Source: Jannaschia rubra
GTDB taxonomy: Bacteria; Pseudomonadota; Alphaproteobacteria; Rhodobacterales; Rhodobacteraceae
Assembly: GCF_001403735.1 (NCBI RefSeq)
Contig: NZ_CXPG01000020.1
Coordinates: 186,001 to 250,000 of the forward strand
DNA length: 64,000 nucleotides
Direction: 5' to 3'
The position numbers and the translations under genes are program-made. This document shows, in pieces, positions 35,466 to 45,175 of the stretch. The notes beneath the pieces are model-generated. The model did no database searches. It was not told the origin of the DNA and worked only from the letters and a program-made list of their open reading frames with translations. How positions within the stretch are numbered: the stretch's first letter is position 1; each line of letters opens with the position of its first letter.

Positions 35466-36325
35466 GCCGCCGATCGGGCCCAGTCCCAGTACATCTCGCG
35501 CACGCGGCGCGTGACGGGGCCGGTCCGGTACCGGCGGTCGTCGAAGGCCGCGATCGGCGTCACCTTGGTCAGGTTGCCCGACAGGAACACCTCGTCCGCA
35601 TCGCGGAAATCATCGAAGGTCAGCACCGTCTCATGCACCCGCGTCCCCTCCGCGGCGAGGTTGGCAATGTGGCGCGCGCGGGTGATGCCCGACAGGAAGG
35701 TGCCGTTGGCGATGGGGGTGAAGACCTCGCCGTCCTTGACCATGAAGACGTTGGCCGTGGCGCTCTCGGCCACGTTGCCCATGGCATCGGCCACCAGCGC
35801 GTTGCCGAAGCCCTTGGCCTGCGCCTCGGCCAGCATCCGCGCGTTGTTGGGATAAAGGCACCCGGCCTTCGCGTCGCAGACCGCGCTCTCCAGAACCGGC
35901 CGGCGGAACCGCGTGGTGGTCAGCGTCGTCGCGGTGTCGGGCGCGAACATCGGCACTTCCTCCAGGCAGATCGCGAACCCCGTCTCGGACTCCGACGGCA
36001 CCAGCCCCAGTTCGCTGCCGTGGATGCCCCAGTACATCGGCCGGATATAGATGGCGGCATCGGGCGCGAAGCCCTCCAGCCCTTCGTGGATCAGCTCGAC
36101 CATACGGTCGGCCTCGACCGTGGGCCGCAGCATCAGCGCCCGCGCCGACCGGTTCAGCCGGGCACAATGCCGGTCCAGGTCGGGGGCCATCCCCTCGAAC
36201 CGCCGGGCGCCATCGAAGACGCTGCTGCCTTGCCACATGCCATGGTCGGCGGCGCGCATGACGGGTACGTCCCCCTCGTGCCACGTGCCGTCGAACCAGG
36301 TGCGGATCGTCTTGCCGAACGCCAT
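35462..36325 (-). CDS. ilvE: Branched-chain amino acid aminotransferase family protein
   Basis: The 287-residue PLP enzyme of fold type IV contains the expected elements: TWHEGDVPVMRAADHGMWQG at the N-terminus, the PLP-lysine segment CDAKAGCLYPNNARMLAEAQ (Lys near 158), EVFTPIANGTFLSGITRARH and DEVFLSGNLTKVTPI. The second, C-terminal stretch is typical of ilvE/D-amino-acid aminotransferase enzymes. Substrate is likely branched-chain amino acids, though related enzymes use others. The ATG at 36325 is preferred. Confidence 0.85.
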   Translation of the reverse strand: MAFGKTIRTWFDGTWHEGDVPVMRAADHGMWQGSSVFDGARRFEGMAPDLDRHCARLNRSARALMLRPTVEADRMVELIHEGLEGFAPDAAIYIRPMYWGIHGSELGLVPSESETGFAICLEEVPMFAPDTATTLTTTRFRRPVLESAVCDAKAGCLYPNNARMLAEAQAKGFGNALVADAMGNVAESATANVFMVKDGEVFTPIANGTFLSGITRARHIANLAAEGTRVHETVLTFDDFRDADEVFLSGNLTKVTPIAAFDDRRYRTGPVTRRVREMYWDWARSAA

Positions 36326-36429
36326 CTGCGCATCCTCCCCTCGCCGTCCCGGCGGCGACGATAGGGGTGCGGGACAGCGGCGTCCAGAACGCCTTGCGGC
36401 GGACCGGCGCCGCGGGGGATACCCTGCGA

Positions 36430-36894
36430 ATGACCGACACCCACCGACCCTCCGACGACGATGCCCGCGCGCTGGCCGACGCCCTGCTGCGTGGCGCGAC
36501 ACACGGCGCGCTCGGCACGCTCGACGGCGGGGCGCCCATGGTCACGCGGGCGGGGGTGCTCTGGCTGACAGGGCAGGGGGTGGGGATGCTGCTGTCGGAC
36601 CTCTCCGACCACGCCCGCGCCCTCCGCATCGACCCCGCCGCATCGCTGCTTGTGGGTGAGGCCGGACCCCGCGGCGACCCGCTCACCCATCCGCGCCTCA
36701 CGCTGGTCGGACGGGCCGTGCTTCTGGACAAGGCCTTCTGGCGCGACCGCTGGCTCGCCGCCCGGCCCAAGGCCGCGCTCTACTACGACTTCGCCGACTT
36801 CCACCTCTGGTGCCTGCGTCCCGACCGGGCGCTGCTCAATGCGGGCTTCGGCCGCGCGTATCGCCTTGCCCCTGCCGACTTGGGCCTTCCATGA
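36430..36894 (+). CDS. Pyridoxamine 5'-phosphate oxidase-like FMN protein
   Basis: The 154-residue protein shows a split-barrel flavin-binding pattern: GATHGALGTLDGGAPMVTRA, LSDLSDHARALRIDPAASLL, VGEAGPRGDPLTHPRLTLVG and YYDFADFHLW near the end. It resembles HugZ/HutZ or general PPOX proteins that handle haem or flavin; the C-terminal haem-binding His of HugZ is not present. The ATG at 36430 is preferred. It overlaps the next gene by four bases. Confidence 0.75.
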   Translation: MTDTHRPSDDDARALADALLRGATHGALGTLDGGAPMVTRAGVLWLTGQGVGMLLSDLSDHARALRIDPAASLLVGEAGPRGDPLTHPRLTLVGRAVLLDKAFWRDRWLAARPKAALYYDFADFHLWCLRPDRALLNAGFGRAYRLAPADLGLP

Positions 36895-37376
36895 TCGTGG
36901 CGCTGGTGCTGGGGGCCGCCGTGCGCGCCGACGGCACGCCGTCGCCCACGCTCGACCTGCGGCTGCGCCATGCTGTCGACCTGTGGCGCAGGGGCCGCGT
37001 GCAGATGATCTGCACCACCGGCGGCCCCGGCCGCCACGGCCCTCCCGAAGGCGCCGTGGCGCGCGACCTGGCCCTCTCGCTGGGCGTCCCCGCGGCGGTC
37101 CTCCTGACCGAGATGCGCTCGACGAACACCGTCCAGAACCTCGCCTTCGCCCGCGCGCTCATTCCACCCCGCGCTTCGGTCATCCTCGTCTCGAACCGCT
37201 GGCACCTGCCGCGCGCCCTCGCGGCGGCCCGCCTGTTGGGACTGTCCGCCACCGCCTCCGGCCCCGTCGGCCGCCAGACCCCCGGCGCCGCGGCGGCGGC
37301 GATCCTGCGAGAGACCGCCGCCACCCCCTTGTCGCTCTGGCGCGCCTTCAGGTGGGCGCGTCGCAGCGGGCCGTGA
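36891..37376 (+). CDS. YdcF/DUF218 family protein
   Basis: The 161-residue protein carries the DUF218 pattern: VALVLGAAVRADGTPSPTLD, CTTGGPGRHGPPEGAVARDL and TNTVQNLAFAR, SNRWHLPRA (motif with conserved Arg/His). Members are periplasmic or cytoplasmic and often linked to cell wall or SAM-binding roles; function is not known. The ATG overlaps the stop of the PPOX-like gene (ATGA). Its last 29 bases overlap the convergent spike-like gene. Confidence 0.75.
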   Translation: MIVALVLGAAVRADGTPSPTLDLRLRHAVDLWRRGRVQMICTTGGPGRHGPPEGAVARDLALSLGVPAAVLLTEMRSTNTVQNLAFARALIPPRASVILVSNRWHLPRALAAARLLGLSATASGPVGRQTPGAAAAAILRETAATPLSLWRAFRWARRSGP

Positions 37377-39645
37377 CGAAGACCCGGCCCTTCACGCTGT
37401 CGGACCAGTTGATCCGCACCGACTGGCGGCTGCCGCCGATCCGGCCCGTGGCATAGGGCATGGTCCAGACCTTGCCGTTGTCGCCCTTGCGGACCTGCCC
37501 GTCCGGCATAACCGCGGTCACGACCTTGGCCTCGCCCCGGAACGGCATGTAGGCGCTCAGGTCCACCTCCCAGGTCGAGGACGGCGTGTTGACCTGCACC
37601 GGAACCGTGATCGGGTTCTGGAACTGCTTCGCCACCGCCTGGAAGGTGTTGGAATGGACGTTCACGTCGGTGAACCGGCCGTAGTCCAGGTCCGCATGGG
37701 TGGTATCGACGAAATCCACCCGGTCCAGCGACTGCCCCCGGATCGTCTTGAAGTTGTTTCCGGTGACGGTCATCCCGTTGATCCAGTGATCCTTGCCGAA
37801 GGGCTTGATGTGCAACGGGCAATAGCTGCTGGGCACGTTGGACGAGAAGATGATGTTGCCGACGATCTGAAGCCCCCCGAAGGAAAACTCCGACAGGAAG
37901 TCCGGCGCGCCGTCATGCTCGTTCGTCCACTCCAGATAGCAGTTGTCGACATAGTTCGCGCTGAACACCGTCTTGGCCTGCGCCTCCGCGAACACGATGC
38001 CGGCGGTGCGCTGGCCCAGCGTGTCGTTGTCGCCCTGGAAGAAGTGGTTGCCCGTGATGATGTGGCCCGATCCACCCATCACCGCCCAGTGCTTGAACTT
38101 CACCGCACGGTTGTTGCGGATCTTCGTGTCGTTGGTGTTCACGTTGAACCCGATGGTGTGCCGCTCGGCCACGTCCTTCTGCTGCTCCGACGACAGGAAC
38201 TGGCAGCGGTCGATCAGCATCCCCTGGCAGCCCGCCGCATGGCTGGTGATGCCCCGGTCCTTCGGTCCCGTGAAGTAGCAGTCCTTCACGTGGAAGATCA
38301 GGCCCGCCGGCGGCAGCAGGATGCCCGACGACCGGTCGGCCATCAGGAACTCGATGTCCTGCAGGGTGAACCGCAGCAACTGGTCGAACCCGCTGAAGTC
38401 GAGCGCGTATTTGAACCGGTCGAACGTATAGGTCTGCCGCGCCGGCGCCCCCCACAGCGCCACATTCAGCGTCAGCGTCTGGGTCGAGACGTTCTTCGCC
38501 GCCACATAGACCTCGCGCCCCACCCCCTTTGGGCCGCTGACGTGCGATCCCACCGCGATGCTCGCGATGTTGGCCACATTCGTCAGCTCGCGCGGGTTCG
38601 CCGGGTCGAAATCGCAGCTTCCCGTGACGCGGGTGGTGTCGAAGGCGGGCGTGTCGCGGATGTCGAGCTGGCCGTTCCGGATCGACCGCTGGTTGGCATA
38701 GGTGGTCTTGTCGTAGACCGCCGCCTGCACGTCGAGCGGCTCCGACAGCTCGACCCGGCGCCCCTTCAGGTCGAAGGTGTCGTGGTCGGTGAAGTTGAAC
38801 AGCGCCTGGATGCCGCGCCGCAGCCCCTCCTCCTCGTTGCCGAAGGCCGCGGCATAGCTGTTGAGCTCGAAGTTCTTCACCAGGCTCAGACGCTTCGACC
38901 GCGGCATGACCACCCGGCCCTCGAAGCGCACCGGCGAATTGAAGGTGACGTGGTCGTCCAGCCGGAAGACCCCCTTCGATACCAGAACCGACCGTCCCTG
39001 CGCATCCGCGTCGGCCGCCGCAAAGGCCGCCGTGTCGTCGGTCGTCCCGTCGCCTTTGGCGCCATAGTCCCGCACGTCGACCCAGTCGAGCATGTCGCGC
39101 AGGAAGGCGCCGGTCACGTCCTCGACCTCGATGTCGTCGATGCGGACCACGCCGCCCTTCGGCCCCAGCAGGTCCAGACCCACGTGGGCATAGGCCGCCG
39201 ACGCGTCCCAGGCCAGGTCCACGCCGCCCCGCTCCCCCGTCCCCAGGATCAGGCTGACCGTCTCGACCCGTCCATAGGCCGTAAGACCCGTCTCGGGCCC
39301 CGACGACCCCAGCCCGGAAATCACCGACCCGTCCGCGCGCACCGCTGTCGCCGCCGCCCGGACGCGCGGCAGGTTGCCCGACACCGCCTTGATCCGCACC
39401 GTCACGCGGTAATAGCAGCCGGGATAGATCGGCGTGTTGCCCATCCATCGGACCTTCTGCGTGCCGTCGGTCTTCGCCATCTCGACGCAGCTTCCGAAGT
39501 CCTGGTCCGCGGCCACGATGGCGGCGTTGCCCGATCCGGCGTAGGTGTCCGACCCGGCCAGACCGTCCTGTCGCGACCAGACGTTCAACCCGGCGGCGAA
39601 CGCCGGGGGCGACAGGACCAGTCCTTCGGTGATTGCCTTGTTCAT
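37348..39645 (-). CDS. Large beta-helix protein, possible GTA/phage-type head spike
   Basis: The 765-residue protein has no signal peptide. The first 185 residues form a beta-rich carbohydrate-binding-like part (TPIYPGCYYRVTVRIKAVSG; GVVRIDDIEVEDVT). A pectate-lyase-type start follows (VDVRDYGAKGDGTTDDTAAF, 189-208) and then beta-helix repeats with many Asn/Gly turns (MLIDRCQFLSS; IRNNRAVKFKHWAV; IITGNHFFQGDND). Such proteins are usually annotated GH28-related, but the lack of a signal peptide and the stand-alone position fit a structural spike of a phage-like particle such as the gene transfer agent of Rhodobacteraceae. A ribosome-binding site GGAAGGG precedes the ATG. Confidence 0.75.
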   Translation of the reverse strand: MNKAITEGLVLSPPAFAAGLNVWSRQDGLAGSDTYAGSGNAAIVAADQDFGSCVEMAKTDGTQKVRWMGNTPIYPGCYYRVTVRIKAVSGNLPRVRAAATAVRADGSVISGLGSSGPETGLTAYGRVETVSLILGTGERGGVDLAWDASAAYAHVGLDLLGPKGGVVRIDDIEVEDVTGAFLRDMLDWVDVRDYGAKGDGTTDDTAAFAAADADAQGRSVLVSKGVFRLDDHVTFNSPVRFEGRVVMPRSKRLSLVKNFELNSYAAAFGNEEEGLRRGIQALFNFTDHDTFDLKGRRVELSEPLDVQAAVYDKTTYANQRSIRNGQLDIRDTPAFDTTRVTGSCDFDPANPRELTNVANIASIAVGSHVSGPKGVGREVYVAAKNVSTQTLTLNVALWGAPARQTYTFDRFKYALDFSGFDQLLRFTLQDIEFLMADRSSGILLPPAGLIFHVKDCYFTGPKDRGITSHAAGCQGMLIDRCQFLSSEQQKDVAERHTIGFNVNTNDTKIRNNRAVKFKHWAVMGGSGHIITGNHFFQGDNDTLGQRTAGIVFAEAQAKTVFSANYVDNCYLEWTNEHDGAPDFLSEFSFGGLQIVGNIIFSSNVPSSYCPLHIKPFGKDHWINGMTVTGNNFKTIRGQSLDRVDFVDTTHADLDYGRFTDVNVHSNTFQAVAKQFQNPITVPVQVNTPSSTWEVDLSAYMPFRGEAKVVTAVMPDGQVRKGDNGKVWTMPYATGRIGGSRQSVRINWSDSVKGRVFVTARCDAPT

Positions 39646-39666
39646 GTCTTGCCCTTCCGCAGTGTC

Positions 39667-39710
39667 CGAAACGAAAAGGACCGCCCCGCGGCGCTGGCCG
39701 GGACGGTCCT
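39667..39710 (-). terminator. Hairpin with T-run upstream of the spike-like gene
   Basis: An 11-of-12-pair stem (AGGACCGCCCCG 39677-39688 with CGGGACGGTCCT 39699-39710) is followed on the minus strand by TTTTCGTTTCGG. It can terminate transcription coming from the DUF4864 gene, or act as an attenuator if the spike-like gene is transcribed from further upstream. The remaining gap to 39800 holds only the CtrA-like site. Confidence 0.6.
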
Positions 39711-39768
39711 CGAAATGAAATCGCGAAGGTCATCCCTCGCTCATGGTCCCGACTCTCTGGTCGAGCAG

Positions 39769-39783
39769 TTAACGAATCGTAAA
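39769..39783 (-). promoter_or_regulatory. CtrA-like site upstream of the spike-like gene
   Basis: The minus strand reads TTTA-CGATTCG-TTAA, one mismatch from TTAA-N7-TTAA. It lies 124 bases upstream of the spike-like gene start, with the hairpin terminator between them. Control of the spike-like gene is plausible but the intervening hairpin complicates it. Confidence 0.35.
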
Positions 39784-39800
39784 TGGCGGAAAGGCGATCT

Positions 39801-40196
39801 TCAGGCTCCGAATTCGACCGCATCCAGCAGCCGGACACCCGCGATGCGCCAGCCGTCGGCCGTCTCGACCATCAGGTATTCCAGCCGGTGCAGGCGCCCC
39901 GCGGCGTCGGTGACGAGCACGTCCTGCCGCCAGTGCGGTCCCGCCTCGTCGGCGCCCAGGTACTCGACGCCCTCGGGCCGCCAGACCATCGGATAACCGC
40001 GCCGCACCATGGCGCCGAAGTCGTCGGACGTGCGGAACATCCGCCGGATGACCGGCGCGGCGAAGTCGAAGGCCGTCTCCACGTCGCCCGCCCGGAACGC
40101 CTCCATCTGTCCGCCGATCGCGCCCCGGATCGCGGCCGGATCGGCCCCCGCCGTCCCCGCCGCCATCATCGCCAGTGCCGCAAGCCAGCCCTTCAT
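39801..40196 (-). CDS. DUF4864 family exported protein
   Basis: The 131-residue protein has a signal peptide (KGWLAALAMMAAGTAGADPA) and an NTF2-like mature part with FRAGDVETAFDFAAPVIRRM, VRRGYPMVWRPEGVEYLG and the last strand WRIAGVRLLDA, matching DUF4864. The family is small and uncharacterised; members occur in the periplasm of alphaproteobacteria. The next gene upstream on this strand is lysK, 45 bases away. It looks intact. Confidence 0.8.
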   Translation of the reverse strand: MKGWLAALAMMAAGTAGADPAAIRGAIGGQMEAFRAGDVETAFDFAAPVIRRMFRTSDDFGAMVRRGYPMVWRPEGVEYLGADEAGPHWRQDVLVTDAAGRLHRLEYLMVETADGWRIAGVRLLDAVEFGA

Positions 40197-40241
40197 GCGC
40201 GTGCCTCCCTTGCGGGTCAGCTAGCGCGCCAGGAACGCCGA

Positions 40242-41816
40242 TCAATCGGTGGCAAGATCTCCCGCCAGCGCCCGGTCGATCAGGTCGGCCGTCTCCTCCA
40301 CGCCGTAGAGCGCGATGAACCCGCCGAAGCGCGGCCCCTGATCGGCGCCCAGCAGCACCTGGTAAAGCGCACGGAACCAGTCCCGCATCGGGTCGAACCG
40401 CTTGCGCCCCACGTCGTAGACCGCGCCCTGCAATGCCTCGTCGTCCGCCGGCCCCTCCCAGGCGCGCAGGCGGTCCCGCAGGTCCTCCAGGGCGTCGCGC
40501 TCGCCGGGTGTTGCCGAACGGTAAACCTTAACCGGTCTGACGAAATCTTCATAATACCGCACGGCCCCCTCCGCCGCGCGGTCCAGCTGCGGGTTTTCCT
40601 CGGGCGAAGCACCCGGCGCATAACGGTTGATGAACCCCCAGAGCTTGTCCTTGCTCTCCGCCCCCGACACCGAAGCGAGGTTCAGCAGCATGGAAAACGG
40701 CACCACCATGTCCGACGCCGGCACCTGCCCCGAATGGATGTGGAACACCGGGTTCGCCGCCTGCGCCGCCGCGTCCTGCTCGGGCCAGGCGCGCAACTGC
40801 TGGTGGTACTCGTCCACCGCCTTCGGGATCACGTCGAAATGCATCCGCTTGGCGGTCTTCGGCTTCTGATACATGAAATACGACAGCGATTCCGTCGCCG
40901 CATAGGTCAGCCATTCGTCGATCGACAGCCCGTTGCCCGACGACTTCGAGATCTTGTGCCCCTCCGCATCGAGGAACAGCTCATAGGTGAAATGCTCCGG
41001 CGGCCGCCTGCCCAGCACCTTGCAGATGCCGTCGTAGATCGGCGTGTTCGCCGCGTGGTCCTTGCCGTACATCTCGAAATCCACGCCCAACGCGGCCCAG
41101 CGGGCACCGAAGTCCGGCTTCCATTGCAGTTTCACCTGCCCGCCCGTCACCGGCAGGGTCCATTCCCGGCCGTCCGCATCGTCGAAGGTCACCGTGCCTT
41201 CGGCCGCATCCACATGCTTCATCGGCACGTAAAGGACGCGCCCCGTCTCCGGGTGGATCGGCAGGAAGATGGAATAGGTCTCGCGCCGCTCGTCGCGCAG
41301 CGATTTCAGCATGATCGCCATCAGGTCGTCATACCGCTCCGCCGCCAGCCGCAGCGTGTCGTCGAACCGGCCGGAGGCATAGAACTCGGTCGCCGAATAG
41401 AACTCGTACTCGAACCCGAAGGTATCGAGGAACCGCCGCAGCATCGCGTTGTTGTGCGCGCCGAAGCTCTCGTGCGTGCCGAAGGGATCGGGCACCGAGG
41501 TCAGCGGCTTTTGCAGATGCGCGCGCAGCCCCTCGGGGTCGGGCACGTTGTCGGGCACCTTCCGCATCCCGTCCAGATCGTCCGAGAAGCAGATCAGCCG
41601 CGTCGGTATGTCGCTGAGCACCTCGAACGCCCGCCGGATCATCGTCGTGCGCGCGACCTCGCCGAAGGTCCCGATGTGCGGCAGACCGCTCGGGCCATAG
41701 CCCGTTTCGAACAGGACATGGTCCTTGCCCTGTCCCTCCACCCGTTTCAGCAGGCGCCGGGCCTCCTCGAACGGCCAGGCCTTCGATGTCAGGGCGGCGT
41801 CGCGCAGGGTCGTCAT
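40242..41816 (-). CDS. lysK: Lysyl-tRNA synthetase, class I (archaeal type)
   Basis: The 524-residue enzyme charges tRNA-Lys. It has the class I HIGH motif in [16 protein letters not shown] (about 39-54) and the KMSKS-like motif [13 protein letters not shown] (about 290-302), followed by the alpha-helical anticodon-binding part. Class I LysRS replaces the class II form in most alphaproteobacteria, including Rhodobacteraceae. The ATG at 41816 ([20 protein letters not shown]) is preferred; a longer reading frame upstream is not protein-like. It looks intact. Confidence 0.95.
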   Translation of the reverse strand: MTTLRDAALTSKAWPFEEARRLLKRVEGQGKDHVLFETGYGPSGLPHIGTFGEVARTTMIRRAFEVLSDIPTRLICFSDDLDGMRKVPDNVPDPEGLRAHLQKPLTSVPDPFGTHESFGAHNNAMLRRFLDTFGFEYEFYSATEFYASGRFDDTLRLAAERYDDLMAIMLKSLRDERRETYSIFLPIHPETGRVLYVPMKHVDAAEGTVTFDDADGREWTLPVTGGQVKLQWKPDFGARWAALGVDFEMYGKDHAANTPIYDGICKVLGRRPPEHFTYELFLDAEGHKISKSSGNGLSIDEWLTYAATESLSYFMYQKPKTAKRMHFDVIPKAVDEYHQQLRAWPEQDAAAQAANPVFHIHSGQVPASDMVVPFSMLLNLASVSGAESKDKLWGFINRYAPGASPEENPQLDRAAEGAVRYYEDFVRPVKVYRSATPGERDALEDLRDRLRAWEGPADDEALQGAVYDVGRKRFDPMRDWFRALYQVLLGADQGPRFGGFIALYGVEETADLIDRALAGDLATD

Positions 41817-41906
41817 GGCGGTGTCCTCGGGGGTTGAAGCGACCTTCCCCCTATTGCGGCGGCACCCCCCCGTCAATAAATCGGGCCCGACACAGGGGAG
41901 AGACGC

Positions 41907-42323
41907 ATGACCGACGCCGCCTTCACCGCCCAGGACAGCCTCGTCGCCCTGATGATCACCGTCTCCGCCTCCGACGCGACCATCCGCACCTCCGAACTCC
42001 TGACGATCCAGGCAATCGTCAACCATCTGCCGATCTTCGCGGCCTTCGACCAGGACCGGCTGGAAGGCATCGCCCAGACCGTCTTCGACCTGCTGGAGGA
42101 GGAGGACGGCCTCGACGCCATCTTCGGCCTCGTCCGCGCCGCCCTTCCGGCCACGCACTACGAAACCGCCTATGCGCTCGCCTGCGACGTGGCCGCGGCC
42201 GACGGCAACGTGTTCCAGGCCGAACTCGAGCTTCTGCGCGAGATCCGCTACGAATTCGACATCGACCCCCTGCACGCCGCCGCCATCGAACGCGGCTCCC
42301 GCGCCCGTCACATGAAACTCTGA
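41907..42323 (+). CDS. TerB-like (tellurite resistance family) protein
   Basis: The 138-residue all-helical cytoplasmic protein has [40 protein letters not shown] and [20 protein letters not shown], with acidic Asp positions typical of TerB-like metal-binding repeats. Small stand-alone TerB proteins are common in alphaproteobacteria and their role is unknown; tellurite resistance is only the family name. It is divergent from lysK; the 90-base gap shows no clear promoter. Confidence 0.8.
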   Translation: MTDAAFTAQDSLVALMITVSASDATIRTSELLTIQAIVNHLPIFAAFDQDRLEGIAQTVFDLLEEEDGLDAIFGLVRAALPATHYETAYALACDVAAADGNVFQAELELLREIRYEFDIDPLHAAAIERGSRARHMKL

Positions 42324-42514
42324 CGCCCCCGGTTCCCGACGCCTGACCGCCGTGGCACTTTTGCTGCCGGCGCCATGGGGGTTCCGCACGCACCCGCCGC
42401 CGGGCAGCAACCGGAACCGCGTCGTCCTGCGCCGGTTGCCGCGGACCCACCCCAGCCTAGATCGACTGTTGGAACGGGGCCGGCGTCCGGGCCTCTGCCG
42501 CGGAAAGGTCCTGA

Positions 42515-43579
42515 ATGCGCGTCTACCTTCACGGTCTCTCCACCGCGCTTCCCCCGCATATCCTCGACCAGTCCGACGTCCGCGCGCGGGCCGAGATGCT
42601 GTTCGGCGGCCGCTATCCGCAGTTCGACCGCCTTGCCCGGACGTTCGAGACGGCGGGCATCGTCAAACGCCACTCGGTCGTTCCCATCGACTGGTTCGCC
42701 CGGGATCACGGCTGGGCCGACCGCAACGCGGCCTTCCTCGACGGCGGCACGGCGCTTTTCATCGACGCCGCCCGGCGCGCGCTGGACGCTGCGGGCTGGA
42801 CGGGCGCGGATGTGGATTGCGTCGTCACCGTCTGCTCCACCGGCATCGCCACCCCCTCGCTGGAGGCACGGGCCTTCACCGACATGGGGTTCCGCGACGA
42901 CGTGATGCGCGTGCCCGTCTTCGGACTGGGCTGCGCCGGCGGCGTCTCGGGCCTGTCGCTCGCGCAGTCGCTGGCCGCGGCCCGGCCCGGCGCAAGGGTC
43001 CTCCTCGTGGTGGTCGAGACCTGCTCGCTGGCCTTCCGCACCGACCGGCTGCAAAAGGCCGACATCATTGCCACCGTCCTCTTCGGCGATGGCGCGGCGG
43101 CGGCCTGCCTGTCCACCGACCGGCCCGGCGGGAGCCCCGTGGTGACGCTCGGGCGGGGGCACCAGAAGATCTGGGCCGACACGCTCGACATCATGGGGTG
43201 GGAGGTGGACGGAACGGGTTTCGGCGTGATCTTCGACCGGGCCATCCCCGCCTTCGTCACCGCCGAATTCGCCGCCGCGACCGAAGGCGCGCTCAGGGCG
43301 GCGAACCTCGACCGGAACGAGGTCGCACGCTTCGTCTGTCACCCCGGTGGCGCCAAGGTGGTCGAGGCCATCGAATCCGCGCTGGACCTGACCGCCGGCG
43401 TGCTCGACGCCGAACGCGCGGTGCTGCGCGACGCGGGCAACATGTCGGCGCCCACGGTGATGTTCGTGATGAAGGCGGTGATCGACGCAGGCACCACGGG
43501 ACAGATGGTCGGCTGCGCCCTCGGTCCGGGGTTCACTGCCGCCTTCCTGCCGTTCCACGTCGCGGCGGAGGCGCCGTGA
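42515..43579 (+). CDS. Type III polyketide synthase (chalcone/stilbene synthase-like)
   Basis: The 354-residue enzyme has the full catalytic triad: Cys140 in [12 protein letters not shown], His276 in [10 protein letters not shown] and Asn309 in [10 protein letters not shown]. It extends acyl-CoA starters with malonyl-CoA to make pyrones, resorcinols or phloroglucinols. It overlaps by four bases with the methyltransferase-like gene downstream, a pair like BpsA-BpsB in Bacillus, which make O-methylated alkylpyrones. The product here is not known. A gap of 191 bases upstream shows nothing clear. Confidence 0.92.
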   Translation: MRVYLHGLSTALPPHILDQSDVRARAEMLFGGRYPQFDRLARTFETAGIVKRHSVVPIDWFARDHGWADRNAAFLDGGTALFIDAARRALDAAGWTGADVDCVVTVCSTGIATPSLEARAFTDMGFRDDVMRVPVFGLGCAGGVSGLSLAQSLAAARPGARVLLVVVETCSLAFRTDRLQKADIIATVLFGDGAAAACLSTDRPGGSPVVTLGRGHQKIWADTLDIMGWEVDGTGFGVIFDRAIPAFVTAEFAAATEGALRAANLDRNEVARFVCHPGGAKVVEAIESALDLTAGVLDAERAVLRDAGNMSAPTVMFVMKAVIDAGTTGQMVGCALGPGFTAAFLPFHVAAEAP

Positions 43580-44061
43580 CCGCCGCTTTCCTTCTGTTCA
43601 TCGTCCTGCAGCGTCTGGCCGAGCTTGCCCTCGCCCGTCGCAACACCGCCCGCCTTCTGGCCCGCGGTGCGCGGGAGGTGGGGGCCGCGCATTACCCCTT
43701 CATGGTGGCGATGCACGGCGCCTGGGTCGCCAGTCTCGTGATCTTCGGCCACGACGCCACAATCAGGCCCGGCTGGCTCGCCGTCTTCGCGCTGCTTCAG
43801 GTCCTGCGCGTCTGGATCATCGCCACCCTCGGCCCGCGCTGGACCACGCGCATCATCGTGGTGGATGAGCCGTTGGTCGTGCGCGGGCCCTTCCGCGTGG
43901 TGGCGCACCCGAACTATGCGCTGGTCGTGGCCGAGATCGCCGTCGCGCCGCTGGTCCTCGGGCTGACCTGGGTCGCGCTGGTGTTCTCGGCGCTCAACGC
44001 CGCGATGCTCTGGGTCCGCATCGGGGCGGAGAACGCGGCGCTGCGGCCGGGCGCGCGCTGA
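43576..44061 (+). CDS. ICMT-family methyltransferase partner of the polyketide synthase
   Basis: The 161-residue membrane protein starts with GTG overlapping the synthase stop (GTGA). It has four to five predicted helices and the isoprenylcysteine carboxyl methyltransferase signature: GPFRVVAHPNYALVVAEIA (His, Asn-Tyr), with RIIVVDEPLVVRGPF upstream and RIGAENAAL near the end. Homologues next to type III polyketide synthases methylate the pyrone or resorcinol product. It is probably translated with the synthase. Confidence 0.88.
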   Translation: MTAAFLLFIVLQRLAELALARRNTARLLARGAREVGAAHYPFMVAMHGAWVASLVIFGHDATIRPGWLAVFALLQVLRVWIIATLGPRWTTRIIVVDEPLVVRGPFRVVAHPNYALVVAEIAVAPLVLGLTWVALVFSALNAAMLWVRIGAENAALRPGAR

Positions 44062-44070
44062 GGCACGTCG

Positions 44071-45096
44071 CTACCGCACCATGCCGACGATGTCGTAGGT
44101 CCGCTCCAGGATCGGCACGGTGATCTCCCGCGCCCGCTCGGCCCCGCGCGCCAGGATGCGGTCGATCTCGGCCGGGTCGCGCATCAGACGGGCCATCTCC
44201 GACGACACGGGCGACAGCTTCGCCACCGCGAGGTCGGCCAGATCCTGCTTGAAATGCCCGAACATCCGGCCCTCGTTCGCGGCCAGGACCTCGGCCACCG
44301 TGCGGTCCGACAGGCTGGCGCAGATGTTCACGAGGTTCCGCGCGTCCGGCCGCCCCTCCAGCCCCTCGGGCGTGCCGGGCAGGGGGTCGGGGTCGGTCTT
44401 GGCCTTGCGCAGCTTGCGCGCGATCGTGTCGGCGTCGTCGGTCAGGTTGATGCGCCCCGCGTCCACGGGGTCGGATTTCGACATCTTCCGCGTGCCGTCG
44501 CGCAGGCTCATCACCCGCGTCGCCGCGCCCTCGATCACCGGTTCGGTCATGGGGAAGAACTCCACGCCGTAGTCGTGGTTGAACTTGGCCGCGATGTCGC
44601 GCGTCAGTTCGATATGCTGCTTCTGGTCCTCGCCGACGGGCACATGCGTCGCGTGATAGATCAGGATGTCGGCGGCCATCAGGGCCGGATAGGCGAACAG
44701 GCCCAGCGACGCGCCCTCGGCATTGGCGCCCGACTTGTCCTTCCACTGCGTCATCCGCCCCATCCAGCCCATGCGCGCCACGCAGTTGAACACCCAGGCC
44801 AGTTGCGCGTGCTCCGGCACCTGGCTCTGGTTGATGAGGATGGATTTCTCCGGGTCGATCCCCGCGGCGATGAACCCCGCGCAAAGCTCCCGCGTGTTGC
44901 GGCGCAGGGCCGCCGGGTCCTGCGGCACGGTGATCGCGTGCAGGTCCACCATGCAGAACACCGTCTGATGCGTCCCCGCCTCCTGCATGTCGACGAAGCG
45001 GGTCATCGCGCCGAGATAGTTCCCCAGGTGCAGCCCCCCCGTCGGCTGGATGCCGGAAAACACGCGCGGGGCGAAGGCAGGCTGGGTCTGGGGCAT
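44071..45096 (-). CDS. trpS: Tryptophanyl-tRNA synthetase
   Basis: The 341-residue class I synthetase has the HIGH-type motif [18 protein letters not shown] near the N-terminus and the KMSKS motif [14 protein letters not shown]. The pocket and dimer blocks [12 protein letters not shown] and [18 protein letters not shown] are present. The ATG at 45096 ([14 protein letters not shown]) has GGAG upstream at good distance and is preferred to the ATG 13 codons earlier. It is convergent with the methyltransferase gene at a 9-base gap. Confidence 0.96.
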   Translation of the reverse strand: MPQTQPAFAPRVFSGIQPTGGLHLGNYLGAMTRFVDMQEAGTHQTVFCMVDLHAITVPQDPAALRRNTRELCAGFIAAGIDPEKSILINQSQVPEHAQLAWVFNCVARMGWMGRMTQWKDKSGANAEGASLGLFAYPALMAADILIYHATHVPVGEDQKQHIELTRDIAAKFNHDYGVEFFPMTEPVIEGAATRVMSLRDGTRKMSKSDPVDAGRINLTDDADTIARKLRKAKTDPDPLPGTPEGLEGRPDARNLVNICASLSDRTVAEVLAANEGRMFGHFKQDLADLAVAKLSPVSSEMARLMRDPAEIDRILARGAERAREITVPILERTYDIVGMVR

Positions 45097-45175
45097 CGGA
45101 AAGGCTCCGGCAGGGGTGGTCTTGGATCGGGCCATCGCTTAGCCACCGGGGCAATCCCCGTCAACGAGGCGCCCC

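Noticed and set aside
40520-40545. TAAACCTTAACC as a CtrA-like site
   Set aside because: The spacing does not match N7 and it lies inside the lysK coding sequence.
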